64,000 nt of DNA from Daphnia pulex (lineage: Eukaryota; Arthropoda; Branchiopoda; Diplostraca; Daphniidae): contig NC_060026.1 in the NCBI RefSeq assembly GCF_021134715.1, positions 7,865,001 through 7,929,000 of the forward strand. Reading direction: 5' to 3'. The position numbers and the translations under genes are program-made. Numbering within the stretch: the first letter of the stretch is position 1; each line of letters starts with the position of its first letter. Below are positions 11,698-21,999 of the stretch, in pieces. The notes under the pieces were generated by a model. That model was given only the letters and a program-made list of their open reading frames with translations. It was not told the DNA's origin and did no database searches.

Positions 11698-12120
11698 GAA
11701 CAACAACTTTTTGCGACGAAAATTTATAAATGCTTCTATTCTAAATGGAGAATCAAACTATACCACGAATGCCAATTTCTGCTTTTGTGACCAACAAAAG
11801 ACTGAAAACAAATCATTCCCATGGCCCCAAAAAAAACGTTTACCTATAATAGAATTTCGTCAATTCTCAAATCCTTTGAAAAAAAGAATGGCGATCCTTT
11901 CTTGCAAAGAAGCTGGGACAAAAAGGTTTCTTGCAACGAAAATTGAGCTTTTATTATAAATGGAGAACTCAATCTATACTAAAAAATTATTTTGTTTTCC
12001 TCTTGTGACCAACAAATCATTCCAATGGCAAAAAAAAAGATTAACCTATAATAAAATATCGTCACTTCTGAAATCCAATGAAAAAGGGCCATAGTCCTTT
12101 CCTGGAAAAGGTTTAAAAAA
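11698..12120. repeat. Degenerate direct duplication of about 220 bp
   Basis: Two adjacent, diverged copies can be followed block by block: CGACGAAAATT / CAACGAAAATT, AAATGGAGAATCAAACTATAC / AAATGGAGAACTCAATCTATAC, TTTTGTGACCAACAAA / CTTGTGACCAACAAA, TTTACCTATAATAGAAT / TTAACCTATAATAAAAT, and the C-T-rich ends. The first copy is about 11700-11920 and the second about 11930-12115. Neither is coding across the full length. Confidence 0.7.
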
Positions 12121-12251
12121 ACGATATCACACCTCCAACAGCATAATGTGATAGGTAAAAGAAATAACCAACATCAAAGGGAGAATAGGAAAATTGAAAA
12201 GTTGAAAATAAGTCAATCTCACAGAGATATTCGTAACAGTAACACAATAAA

Positions 12252-13680
12252 GTGGTATTGAACAATACCATAGATCGATACATCTCCTTGGTATTGGAAT
12301 CTATTCATAAAATTGATGAGGAAAAATTGAGAAAATATGAGGTAGCAAAAGCACTCATAAACGAGGTCATTGACAAAAAGAAAAGTTTTCAAGCTGTTTG
12401 TAGTGATGCTGTCGAAGTAAAAGATGTGTACAACAATAGTGGGTTCGTTATGTCTTCAGCTTTTATTTTCAACATGATAATGTCATTTGTGTAATTCTTT
12501 TTTTTTGTTATGTTAAAAAACTAATTGCAATGGATGCGATAATGTCATCAGCTGAAGATGTAATCCTAGTTGGAGAAAGATGTCGTGAATAGTGTGTTGA
12601 AATGCATAGACGTAATTCTGCAATGGCATTTTGGTCTTTCTTGGATTTCGGTCAACTTAAATGATTTATGATAAATTATTAATATAATTCACGATTAATA
12701 ACCTTTATTTGTATTATTTTGAAGAAGCAGCAAGAGGATGGTTTGGAGGCAGCTCTGGATAATCGAGATTGTCTTGTTATCATGCCAACGGGTGGTGGAA
12801 AATCTGGTTGCTTTATCATTCCAGGATTGATGGTTCAAGGCGTAACCTTTGTAATTTCACCATCAAAAGCCTTGATGTTTGATCAAATGAATTATTTAAA
12901 CACGCTTGGGGTAATTAAATTGATTATCATTTAAATTATTTAATTACACGTGATGCTATTTTCTGTTAGGTTGAATCCACATTAGGCTGCAGCGAAAATG
13001 ACGAAAATTCTGTCGAGTATTTCTCATCGCTAACCAAACACCTCACTGATAAAATAAAATAGAATATTAAAAATAATTGAAAATTGACATTTTTAATTGT
13101 AAATTTAAATTTTGTTGGATGTGAATTTTTTTTTCTTTACCCCGGAGAAGCTAATCAACTCTTTGGATGCTATGGAAGAGCCTCGTAAGTTACGAAAGAT
13201 TATGACTGCCCTCTATTGGAAAAAAACTATCTTGTGAGATTTGTCATTGATGAGGCTAACTGTATCAGTGTGTAGGGCTCAGAATTTCAGTAATTTTGAA
13301 AATTATAATTACTACTTTCTGTAATTATAATTTGTCTTTACTTGCTAGTGAGGAATACGGACAGCTTGGCGTCTTACGTACCGTTTTTCCCAAAGTACCC
13401 ATTATGGCTCTGGTACCGCAATCCGGCGACGCAATATAATTTTTTTTCATCATTGATCATGAAGAATCCTCACCTGTAATGTTTTTTACTTTTTTTAAAT
13501 ACGAATTTATTACTGAAATTGGTATTTTTTTAAACAGATCTGTTACCAGTTGCGTTAGGGAAAATCTAAATTTGGAGTTGATTTACAAAAATTTAACCCT
13601 GCGAACAATTTCATAACTGTTGTTGACATGATAAGAAAAAGTCACGTGAGAGATTGGGGAATGGTTAACTGCAGTTCTCG
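12252..13680 (+). pseudogene. Decayed RecQ-type DNA helicase
   Basis: The segment 12719-12909 encodes LEAALDNRDCLVIMPTGGGK then SGCF, with a Walker A (PTGGGKS), and VTFVISPSKALMFDQ, which is RecQ motif Ia. Later exons give TPEKLINSLD (13138-13200), RFVIDEANCISVWGSEF (out of frame near 13240-13305) and EYGQLGVLRTVFPKVPIMAL (13350-13412). Spacing and order match RecQ helicases, which unwind DNA 3'-5'. Motif II is DEAN instead of DEAH, motif III reads ALVPQS rather than ALTATAT, and frameshifts and stops (TGA near 13237, TAG near 13281) break it. No domain 2 helicase motifs follow. The upstream frame 12252-12494 is helix-rich and may be its N-terminus. I infer a pseudogene from a RecQ1/Sgs1-like parent. 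Confidence 0.7.
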
Positions 13681-13832
13681 TAGGTAATGTGATTCCTTAG
13701 CTGAATATGGATCAGAGAAGTAATCACAACCCAAACGAAACCTTTACCATTACGAAATTGGTTCAAATGTTCACTTTGGAAAAAAAGAAGACATAATTTC
13801 GTAATGGTAAATAGACTGATGTTATTCATTAA

Positions 13833-13935
13833 GAGCTGGTAGGCCTGTAACTGGTGTACGTTGTAACCGCTGTTACTGTGAGCATGAGAGCACCCCAATT
13901 GGCCTTAAAAAACCAAGAAACCATCGGCCATCAGC
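13833..13935 (+). pseudogene. Orphan copy of the Cys-rich module-A 3' exon
   Basis: The frame reads GVRCNRCYCEHESTPIGLKK then PRNHRPSANS, matching the 3' exon at 15130-15302 (GVCCNHCFCENESAPIGFKK, PRPSATS). It keeps the C-x2-C-x-C spacing. No membrane-helix exon precedes it. It lies just past the RecQ remnant and about 1 kb upstream of the plus-strand array. Confidence 0.6.
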
Positions 13936-14887
13936 AAATTCAAGAACATATCATTTCCCGTTTGCCCCTTAATCATTTCAGTTACGATCGTTTTAGATGA
14001 CACACGACACAGTTGTGGACACCAGTGTTGTGCTTTGCTCCTACCACCAACTACAAGCAGGTTGCAACAAAAAAAAACATTGCGCGAATTGTGCCGCAAC
14101 TATTTAAAAAAGAACATTAAACACGAAGTTGCAATGTTTGCATTCTACATCTTAGAAACTCAATTTTGTATTGAATTTCATGTAGTCGACAGTGCGAGAT
14201 ACACTATTGCGTGCATGCAGTTGATGCTGTGGAGAATCGATGTTTGAAGATTCAGATTTTTTTTTCTCTAAATTTTTTTCTTCCAAATCATGATTTGTTG
14301 TCCATTTCTTTGTCAATTAATTTGTCAATTTCATTTTTCAATTAATTTTATTGTCATTTAAATTAAGAAGCATTCAAAAATTATATTTGGTTAGTTTGTT
14401 AAACTGTAAACTTCGTTTCCTAATAACGCAAAACTCATTTTGACAGGGGCAGCAAATTGTGTCTCAACGTCCAACTAAAAAACCTAACCGATCCTTCAAC
14501 TACTGAAGACTATCAAACAGAAATCAATAGTCAATGTAGTTTCTTTCCCGCTTCTATGTTCTTCCAAATTTAATTAAATTACTTGGTCATGGCATCTACA
14601 ATGTTACCACATGCATATTGCAACACAGTCAGTATTTTTTTCGTGTTTCTTCCATCTTTCTTCCAGTCCATTGTTTTGTCAAATATGATCACATCATGTC
14701 AGAAACTACTCAAAATAAAACCAAGATAACATAAATTATTGGGGTAATACAAATTTATGGAACTGGAAAATTGATCGAAAATTGGTTTTATTTAATGTGT
14801 ACTATGTGTATGGTGTACTACATGTCGTGATGAGATTTATTTGTGTATTTATGTATTTCTTACTCATCACATGTTTTATTTTACAGT
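13936..14887. other. AT-rich non-coding spacer
   Basis: Only short unsupported frames occur. 14290-14350 repeats TTTGTCAATTAATTT-like blocks. No RNA gene or transposon end was found. Confidence 0.4.
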
Positions 14888-15302
14888 AATGGCTAGCTCC
14901 CAGCTATCAGAAGGTGATGATTTTTATCACCAAATTGCAAACTGGGGCCTGTACATGGCTGAAGTTGTTTTAAGATTGGCAACTCTTGCGGTTGCCAAAA
15001 TTACCCTTGGGCCACCACTTCACTACTACTTACGTGAGAAGTGGGACTGGCCTAGTCGATCCAAGATAAGCCTCCTTATTCGAGTTTTATTTTTAAAATT
15101 TTTAAATCTGTCTTTTTTCGTGCAGATAACAAGAAGTCTTCGAAACATCCGCATGATGAGGAAGGGACACGTGATCACAGTTCTACGGACGAAAATGGTG
15201 GGCCAGCAATTGGTGTATGCTGTAACCACTGTTTCTGCGAGAACGAGAGCGCCCCAATTGGCTTTAAAAAAACAAGGAACCCTCGGCCATCAGCCACCAG
15301 CT
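14888..15302 (+). CDS. Module A: small membrane protein with Cys-rich tail (unknown family)
   Basis: The first exon starts at ATG 14888, just after an acceptor-like ttacag: MASSQLSEGDDFYHQIANWG, LYMAE, then a hydrophobic helix ending in ITLGPPLHYYL. A strong donor (gtgaga) in TTAC|GTGAGA leads, in phase 1, to an acceptor gtgcag at about 15125 and the tail KKSSKHPHDEEGTRDHSSTD, then GVCCNHCFC and NPRPSATS before TAA at 15300-15302. The layout is acidic lead, one membrane helix with a GPPLHYY turn, a polar linker and a C-C-x2-C-x-C cluster that could bind metal or be acylated. I see no damage. The family is not recognised. Confidence 0.5.
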
Positions 15303-15303
15303 A

Positions 15304-15501
15304 ATGGCTAACTCCCAGCTATCGGAAGGTGATGATTTTTATCACCAAATTGCAAAATGGGGCCTGTACATGGCTGAAGGTGAAATTAAAGGTACACTCT
15401 CTGCTATCCCCGAGACCGATGGGTTTTGCGCGAAAAACTTTGCAAAATTGCTTCTAATCAACTTTCCACAATCAGCTCTTCAATCACTCACCATTTCGTA
15501 A
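15304..15501 (+). pseudogene. Truncated second copy of module A
   Basis: ATG at 15304 lies one base after the stop of the previous copy. MANSQLSEGDDFYHQIAKWG then LYMAEG is nearly identical to the first copy, but similarity ends exactly after the AEG codons. The continuation (EIKGTLSAIPETDGFCAKNF) has no membrane helix, so the copy was broken within its helix by a rearrangement. A frame does continue to 15501. Confidence 0.5.
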
Positions 15502-15561
15502 GTTAAATTTTCATTTTTTCAAATTTGTTAATGTTTATCTAAATTTTAAAAATTTTAGAAA

Positions 15562-15819
15562 ATGCCACCAATTCGCGATCCTTTAACCACAACGTCCGAC
15601 CAAATAGAAAAGGCAATTTTTTATGACGTAATGAAGCCCATTACCAGTGCGCTATTTAAAGAAGATCCGCGCGTTCTCTGGACATCTTACGGGTCAGTTG
15701 TCTTCGGCCTTGTGTGGATGGGTTACAAGTTTGGGCCAAGAATCTTCTATTACTGTATGGAAAAGGCCACGGAGTGGCACAACAAGTCAAAGAAGAATCA
15801 AGTCAAGAAAATTTTCTAG
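15562..15819 (+). CDS. Module B: small single-helix membrane protein (unknown family)
   Basis: An ATG directly after an acceptor (ttttagaaa) opens an 85-codon frame: MPPIRDPLTTTSDQIEKAIF, KPITSALFKEDPRVLWTSYG, a helix SVVFGLVWMGYKFGPRIFYY, then CMEKATEWHNKSKKN. It has the family's layout: polar lead, aromatic-Gly, one helix, K-F-x-x-G-P and two aromatics, then a basic amphipathic segment. The TAG at 15817 is followed immediately by the start of the next copy (ATG 15824). A second, diverged copy is at 16290-16675. Function unknown. Confidence 0.5.
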   Translation: MPPIRDPLTTTSDQIEKAIFYDVMKPITSALFKEDPRVLWTSYGSVVFGLVWMGYKFGPRIFYYCMEKATEWHNKSKKNQVKKIF

Positions 15820-15823
15820 TGCA

Positions 15824-16301
15824 ATGCCTATCAGTAAGTAACGTGTTCCATTTCAATATTTTTATATAATATTCGTTTATGTTAAATATTTCAATTTTTA
15901 TGTGTTTTTTTTTTATTTAGACGACCCGAAATTCGTCACTGTTGATGTGGATTCTTTCGCTGAAGAGATGGCAGCCGTAATTGTTAAAAAATAGTTGATG
16001 TGGCTTGAAGGCACTTTCGGCCTTATGTTCATGGTTGTGGCAAAATATAGGGGGTGGCCATTAGTGAAGCACTGGTGGAATCTCCTGAAGCTTAAATGTA
16101 AGAAGGTCATTGCAAGGTTTATTTAAATAAATTATAAATATTTTGCTGTTTTTTTCAGTTTGTGCTCCTGCCCTCCCCAATCCCCCCACTTCCCCACCCA
16201 ACATAGAGCAGCTGCTCATGGCCAACATGGAGCAGCAATTGATGATACTGCGTGAAATTCAAGAGACGTTTAGACCGACGTTAAATTCGTTAAAGTCGTG
16301 A
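15824..16301 (+). pseudogene. Nonsense-bearing copy of the KYxxWP membrane-protein family
   Basis: Three exons join cleanly: 15824-15833 (MPI), 15921-16097 and 16159-16301, all in phase 1. The product reads NDPKFVTVDVDSFAEEMAAV then VKK, a TAG at 15992-15994, and LMWLEGTFG, helix, AKYRGWPLVKHWWN; the last exon is FCAPALPNPPTSPPNIEQLL, an amphipathic helix, and ends NSLKS. The reference copy has Glu where the TAG stands, so one G-to-T change explains the stop. Intron positions and phases equal those of the minus-strand copies. Confidence 0.6.
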
Positions 16302-16676
16302 AGCCAATTTCCAGTGCGCTGTTTAAGGATGATCCTCACGTTCACTGGACATCGTATGGGATAATTTTCTTCGGCCTTGTGTGGATGGGGAATAAGTTTG
16401 GGCCAAGGATCTTCTACTACTGTATGAAAAAGGCCACAGAGTGGCACAGCAAAATAAAAAAGAAACCGCAATCTGAAGAAAGTCAAATGGAAATGGCAGA
16501 TCAGGTTGACAGGCAGACCCTGTTGTCGGATCAGGTGGCGACGTAAGTTCTTCAAAACAGTCATTCAACAATATATTTTTTTTTTTTTAATTTTCCTGTT
16601 TTATATGGGAAAATTCTGCTATCTTTGAACCAGAAGTTGGATGCTCTAGCCGCATCCTCTGGGAAGAAAGAGTAAT
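16290..16676 (+). pseudogene. Module B second copy, 5'-truncated
   Basis: KPISSALFKDDPHVHWTSYG then IIFFGLVWMGNKFGPRIFYY is about 80 percent identical by eye to module B at 15640-15760, but the first exon part (MPPIRD...) is missing and the aligned ATG is GTG, overlapping the stop of the preceding copy. It continues KIKKKPQSEESQMEMADQ to a donor near 16541, and a short exon (ILLSLNQKLDALAASSGKKE) ends at 16675. The junction suggests unequal recombination between copies. Confidence 0.5.
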
Positions 16677-16879
16677 CAAGATTGAACATTCAGTTTTTAT
16701 TACATTCAGTGGTTTACAATTAAAAAAAAAATTTCCACTCTCTTGTTTCTTTTCTTCTTTTCTATTGTGTGTACCAAGATTGAGATATTTATAGATTTAG
16801 GGATTCATGGAATACAAATTTATTGATCCCGATTGATCCCGATTGATACCTTTTTTCTTTTTTTTTCTTCCGTTTGCAG

Positions 16880-17424
16880 CTGCCAGGCCAATTGGAAGTA
16901 AAATAAGTAATAATAATAAGTAAATAATAGAATAAAAAATAAATGTTTATTTTTTTTTTTTTATTTAGTTGATCCAAAATTTATTGATGTGGACGGGCTG
17001 GCAGAAGAGGTAGGCAAAATTGTGCTGGATAAAGAACTGAAGTTCCTTCAAGGAACATTTGGCATTTGTATTGTGATCGGATTTAAGTATGTGATATGGC
17101 CCTTATTGAAAAAATATGGGGGTCGACTCATGCGTAAATGTAAGTATGATTTTTTTAAACAAAAATCGATATATAAATATTAATTTTTATATTTTTATTA
17201 TTTCAGGGAAATGGTGGAATGCCCTTGTCTAGTATGTCAACCCCTCTCCCACAGCAGCTCCAGCTCCACCCAACAACTTGGAGCTGCTCGTGCAGCAAGT
17301 CAAACTGTTGAGGGATATAAAGCAGTTGTTGGAAGTGAAACCTCCATGTGCAGCTTCCGTCCAAACGTCTCAACCGCGAGAACTGAATGAAGGCACTGGT
17401 GTCCCAGGCGAGGGGGACCACTAA
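16880..17424 (+). pseudogene. KYxxWP family copy with a late nonsense codon
   Basis: Exons are 16880-16897 (ARPIG), 16969-17139 (171 nt) and 17207-17424. The middle exon reads DPKFIDVDGLAEEVGKIVLD, KFLQGTFG, helix, FKYVIWPLLKKYGG, nearly identical to the minus-strand copies at 4854-5024 and 5311-5481. The last exon begins WKWWNALV and then has TAG at 17230-17232 where the minus-strand copies have Glu (VEYVNP). After it, an intact frame continues NNLELLVQQVKLLRDIKQLL to GEGDH and TAA at 17422. Either the stop truncates the tail or it marks recent loss. Confidence 0.6.
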
Positions 17425-17540
17425 AAGTGCATCGGGTGTCCCGGGACACCCACAAACTACACCAAACCAACAGAAAATTCCGCCGAAATTTATGATTTAT
17501 TTATTTGTGTTCAGATTTGTCGGTCATATCTCAATATTTA

Positions 17541-17670
17541 CTCTAAATTCCCAGCTATCGGAAGGTGATGATTTTAATAACCGAATTGCAAAATGGGGCC
17601 TGTACATGGCTGAAGGTATTTTTGGATTGGCAACTGTTGCGGTAGCCAAATTACCCTTATGTATTTTTAT
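17541..17670 (+). pseudogene. Third, partial copy of module A
   Basis: SQLSEGDDFNNRIAKWGLYM then AEGIFGLATVAVAKLPL matches module A through its membrane helix, then diverges before the GPPLHYY turn. There is no start codon in the aligned position (AAT instead of ATG at the first residue). Confidence 0.55.
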
Positions 17671-17725
17671 TTTTTATACCATTTCCTCGTCCCACTATTC
17701 CCTAGCCTCAATTTTAATATTTTAA

Positions 17726-18495
17726 ACTATAAATTTAAAAAAAGTTTTCGTATAGGAGAAAGGACAAAGTAATCTACTTCATCGCTAGATTCAGAAAAAT
17801 GAGCGACTTAAAAACCAGTTTGATATCTGGTTACATACGTAAAAAATGACACATGCACGGACATGAAAGAGAACCTCTCTGAATGCCGGTGCTAGCCGGA
17901 ATAAATGTTTCTTCCTTCGCCTTTTGCGGCCCTCTACCGGACATTTCTACGCGTCACTTAACACAAATAATGTAAGCACACATGTCAGAGTTGCCAGATT
18001 AATCCAAAGAGACTCTTGACATCGTATTTTCTCGACATTTCAATGATAATTCTAGACGAATTAGCTTTTAACAAGCGATTCGCCACTCAAAGAGGCCGTT
18101 TGGTGGGTTTTTGATTTAGCGGAAATCGTCGCCTGGGGTTGTAAAAATTAAGAAGTAGATGGGTTTTGTGCAAAAGTTTTCTCTTAGTTGATTGGTAAAA
18201 ATCGCAATCACCTAGCTTTTGTAGTTTGGGAAATATTTAAAAAAAAACTGAGAGGGGGTAGCCAAAATTTGGTTTTTGTGCAGCAGTTTTCTCGTCAACT
18301 GCTGCACCTAAAAATATTCTAATTGTTTCAAAATGATAGGATAGCCCACCTCTTCAAACCATTTTAATGTTTTTTCGATGCTCGGCTCAGAAGCCGAGAT
18401 ATTAACGGTTGAAATTTTGGAAAAAAATTCCTAAAAATTTCTTCGTTTTTCGGCCATGCCGGGCTTCATCCTATAAGCCGCCTAGCACTCGTGAA
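17726..18495. other. Non-coding, probably transposon-derived DNA
   Basis: The motif TTTTGTGCA(a/g)AAGTTTTCTC occurs at about 18163 and 18275 with related flanks. The 17929-17950 block resembles 4030-4065. There is no coding frame of note. Confidence 0.35.
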
Positions 18496-18623
18496 AACAA
18501 CATTTCCCCCTCTTTGCCTTTAGGGTCTGTCGGGGTGGTCTCCCTTATAACGTCAGCCTACACCTATCGAGAGGGGGTGGTCACCCCAACAGACCCAAAA
18601 GGCAAAGAGGGGGAAATGTTGTT
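18496..18623. repeat. 128-bp inverted repeat (MITE-like hairpin)
   Basis: The left arm, 18496-18537 (AACAACATTTCCCCCTCTTT...), pairs with the right arm, 18582-18623, over about 42 bases with roughly three mismatches, leaving a 44-nt loop. No clear target duplication was found, so class is uncertain. It could be a MITE or a hairpin-RNA locus. Confidence 0.75.
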
Positions 18624-21600
18624 ATGTTGCTGTTGTTGCTATGTTGCTATGCCAAAACCTCAGTTTCGGCATTTTTTAAACAGCGTTATTTTTAGAAAAC
18701 TTTAAGGCATAAGTTCTGGCTCTCGGGCGTAAGTTGGGCAGGAGAATAAAGTTATGCTAAAACTATGCCATTATCTCATTGATTAAACAAACTTACGCGT
18801 CACAAAGTTTACGGTTTTCGAGGAAATGTTAACAATTTTTTTAAAAAGTTAATAAAAGAAACATTGAAATTGTTTCTCTTGTTACTAATAGGTACATGCC
18901 TATTCCCTCAAAAAACATACTTATGCACGAATTAAGACTTAACTGTTTATAGTTTTAGCAAAATTGAATTTTTAAATATAAACAAAAACAAGTTTTTGCC
19001 AATCTGGCAACAGAAAAGCAGGCGTCGTACTTCTTTCTTCAAATTTAGCAGGTTATTTTTAAAATTCGTAATTAAATTGCGTTTTACCGCAGCTCCCAGT
19101 CTCCTTAGACAAAATTTCACTATTTTGTTTTTCTGGTGTTTTGTGAATTTGTGGTTGTGTATATTGAAGATTTATCGCAAATTAATGTTGACTTCGGTCT
19201 TTTAAAATGAATTCCGAATACTAAAGACCTTATTAAGATCCAAAGGTATGGGTCAAGCCGACCCCTTAGCGGCGCGTTGCAGTGTGAAGGGGTGCCATGA
19301 ACAGGAGATTTTATTTTGGCTCGCCCCATGTGGTTTCCGCATATGCTTTTCGGGTAAATCATGCCCGAGGGAAGAAAAGGGAGAAAAGGAAAGTCTGGTC
19401 CCCTCTTTTTTTCATTCTTTCCTTTCCTCCGAAGAAACCACTGGCAAAACTGATAAAAAAATTGAAAAATTTAATTTGAAAACGGCTGTTTATTGTCTAA
19501 TTAATTGAATAAAAGTCGTATTATAATATTATTAACATTTTATTCACTTGTAAAGAATGCCTGAGAGAAAAAAAATAGCGCTTGAAAACAACGACGTATT
19601 GGAGCGAGAGAGAGACGAGTTCCGCTGTTGTGTAGAACAAAGATAGGTGTTGAAAATAAAAAGGTGAGAGAGGGTTGCAGGGATAGGGGTGCAACATTGA
19701 AATAATATGTGAGTGAAAAAATTAACCAATTCACTACAGAGCTGTTCGACATCTTTTTGGTATTTGAAAAGATCTCGAGCAACGACGAACTGAGCAGTCA
19801 AAAACACTTTTTGCCTGCTAGAAGAGCCCCAGGCATTGCGAATATTTTACCCATCGTTTTTACATTAAATTTTGGTCTCAAGCTAACTGATTTTAGATTT
19901 CCTAACCAACTTTTTATTGTTTCTAACTGTGCTAACATGAGCCATCCTTCATTCAATCAATAATTTTGTTGTTGGATATTCGAATGGACAATTTTTATTA
20001 ATGAAATAATGAAAAATCGAACCCAAATGCATTGGGAATTGCTGGTGCTTGGACCATTAGAAGACCCCGTCCGTGACCAGATGCTATGAAATGGTTGAGC
20101 ATGGACTCGTCGACTTGTGGGTGCTGGTAGCTTGCGGAGTTTCCGATACTTTGCCGTCCCATTTTTTTGGGCCACTTTTGTCACGGCTGACGGAATCCAA
20201 ATACAGCGCAAATAAAGAGAGAGAGAAGGGTTATTTAAATTTAAAAAGTGGAATAAATAAAAAAATACAAAAACAAAAAAAAATTTACTCATGTAGCTTT
20301 AGGCATTTCGTCCAGAAAATCGTCGTTATCTAGTTCTCTTGGCACCATGTTTCAGGATGACAGCAGAACCATTGAAGTGGCAGGTGGAAAGAATGATGTA
20401 TGAAGATACGATTTAATACACACACAAACACACACGGACATGAACAGATGCTTGTGTAAAGCGGAGTCCACGTACCCACGGGAATGGAAATAGCAAAAAA
20501 ACACACACGCTCAGGCAACAGCAGCAATGGTGGCCGTTTAAAATTTCGACGCAGCTGACTACTCCAATTGCAGAGAACTTTGTGTCTGGCCTGTGAACAC
20601 TGCACACACTCCTACAAAATTGCGAACACCCAATCAAACCACCCACACACCCACCCACCCCTTGGAAAACACACACACACTCCCATTCTTTGGACAGGAA
20701 ATGCCTGCTGCCACCTTTATGGTCATTTTCACTCATGGTTAGTTTTGGATCATCCATGAGGTTGTCGCTTGTGTGTGTGCTTTAGGAATCGTGCTCATGG
20801 CCAACCCCCCCCCCCCCCCCAAAAAAAAAAAAAAAAAACTCCAGTAGCATTTGCGAACGACTGGCAAACAGACGTGAGCTACATTTCTTGTGTTTTTGTG
20901 AAACACAAATAACTTTAAAGTGTTTGAATTTGCTGCCGGCGAGAAAATTGTGAGTGTGTGTGAGTGGGTGTGTGTGAGGCCTTATTTTTTTCAAAGCCAG
21001 TGGAGGACAAATTTTGACTTTTTTTGGACAACTCTACACAGTGAAACACACCGTGATTCAACTATAGCCATCATTTGTAGTCCAGCAACAAGCAAAGACC
21101 ACGTCTAAAGGTAATTATCTCGAACATCGTTTAAACTTTTTGGGCAGCGTTGGGTCATTTTCCGGCACTTCACATTTACACAGCCATTCCTTTTTTTCTT
21201 TCCCCACCGCAGCTATTGCAGCTAACGCTATTCCTTATATTGCTGCTGCTACTACTTCTACTCCTGCTGCTGCTGCCCCTCCTGGTGCTGCTCCTTCTGC
21301 CGTGGCCTTGTGGCCACGATGGAACGTGAAACGATGGAGTGGCGCAACATTAGTAGGCTAAGATTAAAAATGTTTTTTTTTTTTATTTACATTTGAATAA
21401 TGTTCTTTTTTTTCAGCCCCTCCAGGAGCCGTATTCTAGCCTTGACTTAGGCGCGGAATTTTTTCTTATCTTACTGTTTTTGGCTTAAAAATCCAATTTA
21501 TGCTTGGATTTTCCTAAAACCGTATTCTAGCTTTTCTCAACTCACCTTTTTTTCTTAAGATTTTTTTTTTTGAACTTGTCTTTTTAGTCTTAAATCAGCA

Positions 21601-21999
21601 AATTTTTGTAAGCAAACTATTTGCGGGATTACAGCGGTTATTTTCTTACAATTCCGTGCTAAAGCTAATGCTGACAGCTATTGTTGTTCTAGTTTTTAGT
21701 ATTTTCACTTGTTAATTCCCTATATTTCCCTAAACATTGCTCGTAACTACTAACTAAATTATAAATCTAAAATAAAAATAAAAAAGAGAAATAGGATCCG
21801 TCGTTGCAAGAAGTTTGTGTCACGTCATTTCGCTCGACGAATATTTCGATCACCCAGCATCTTCGACGACAGTCGGTATACTGCTGTTCCTGTCTATTTA
21901 TTATTATCATCATTATCAGAAAGACAATAGAATCAAAATGGAGGGGGGAATTGTGTCACGAACTATTCCAGTCCGTCTTCTTCTTCTTCTCGGTTTGGT
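18624..21999. other. No supportable gene; low-complexity tracts
   Basis: Short frames on both strands show no domains. 20420-20690 is CA-rich, 20806-20840 is a run of about 15 C then about 20 A, and 21230-21300 is a CTG/CTC-rich tract. 21420-21440 and 21510-21540 share CCGTATTCTAGC, a short direct repeat. No splice-bounded coding exons were recognised. Confidence 0.35.
20806..20840. repeat. Homopolymer junction (C)n(A)n
   Basis: A run of about 15 C is followed directly by about 20 A. Such tracts are assembly-error prone. No function is inferred. Confidence 0.9.

Noticed and set aside
19540..19963. Overlapping frames of about 80-87 codons on both strands
   Set aside because: They shadow each other, contain no motif and have no splice context.
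20330..20757. Minus-strand frames of 91 and 114 codons rich in Cys and Val
   Set aside because: They arise from CA/TG-rich low-complexity DNA and overlap in two frames.
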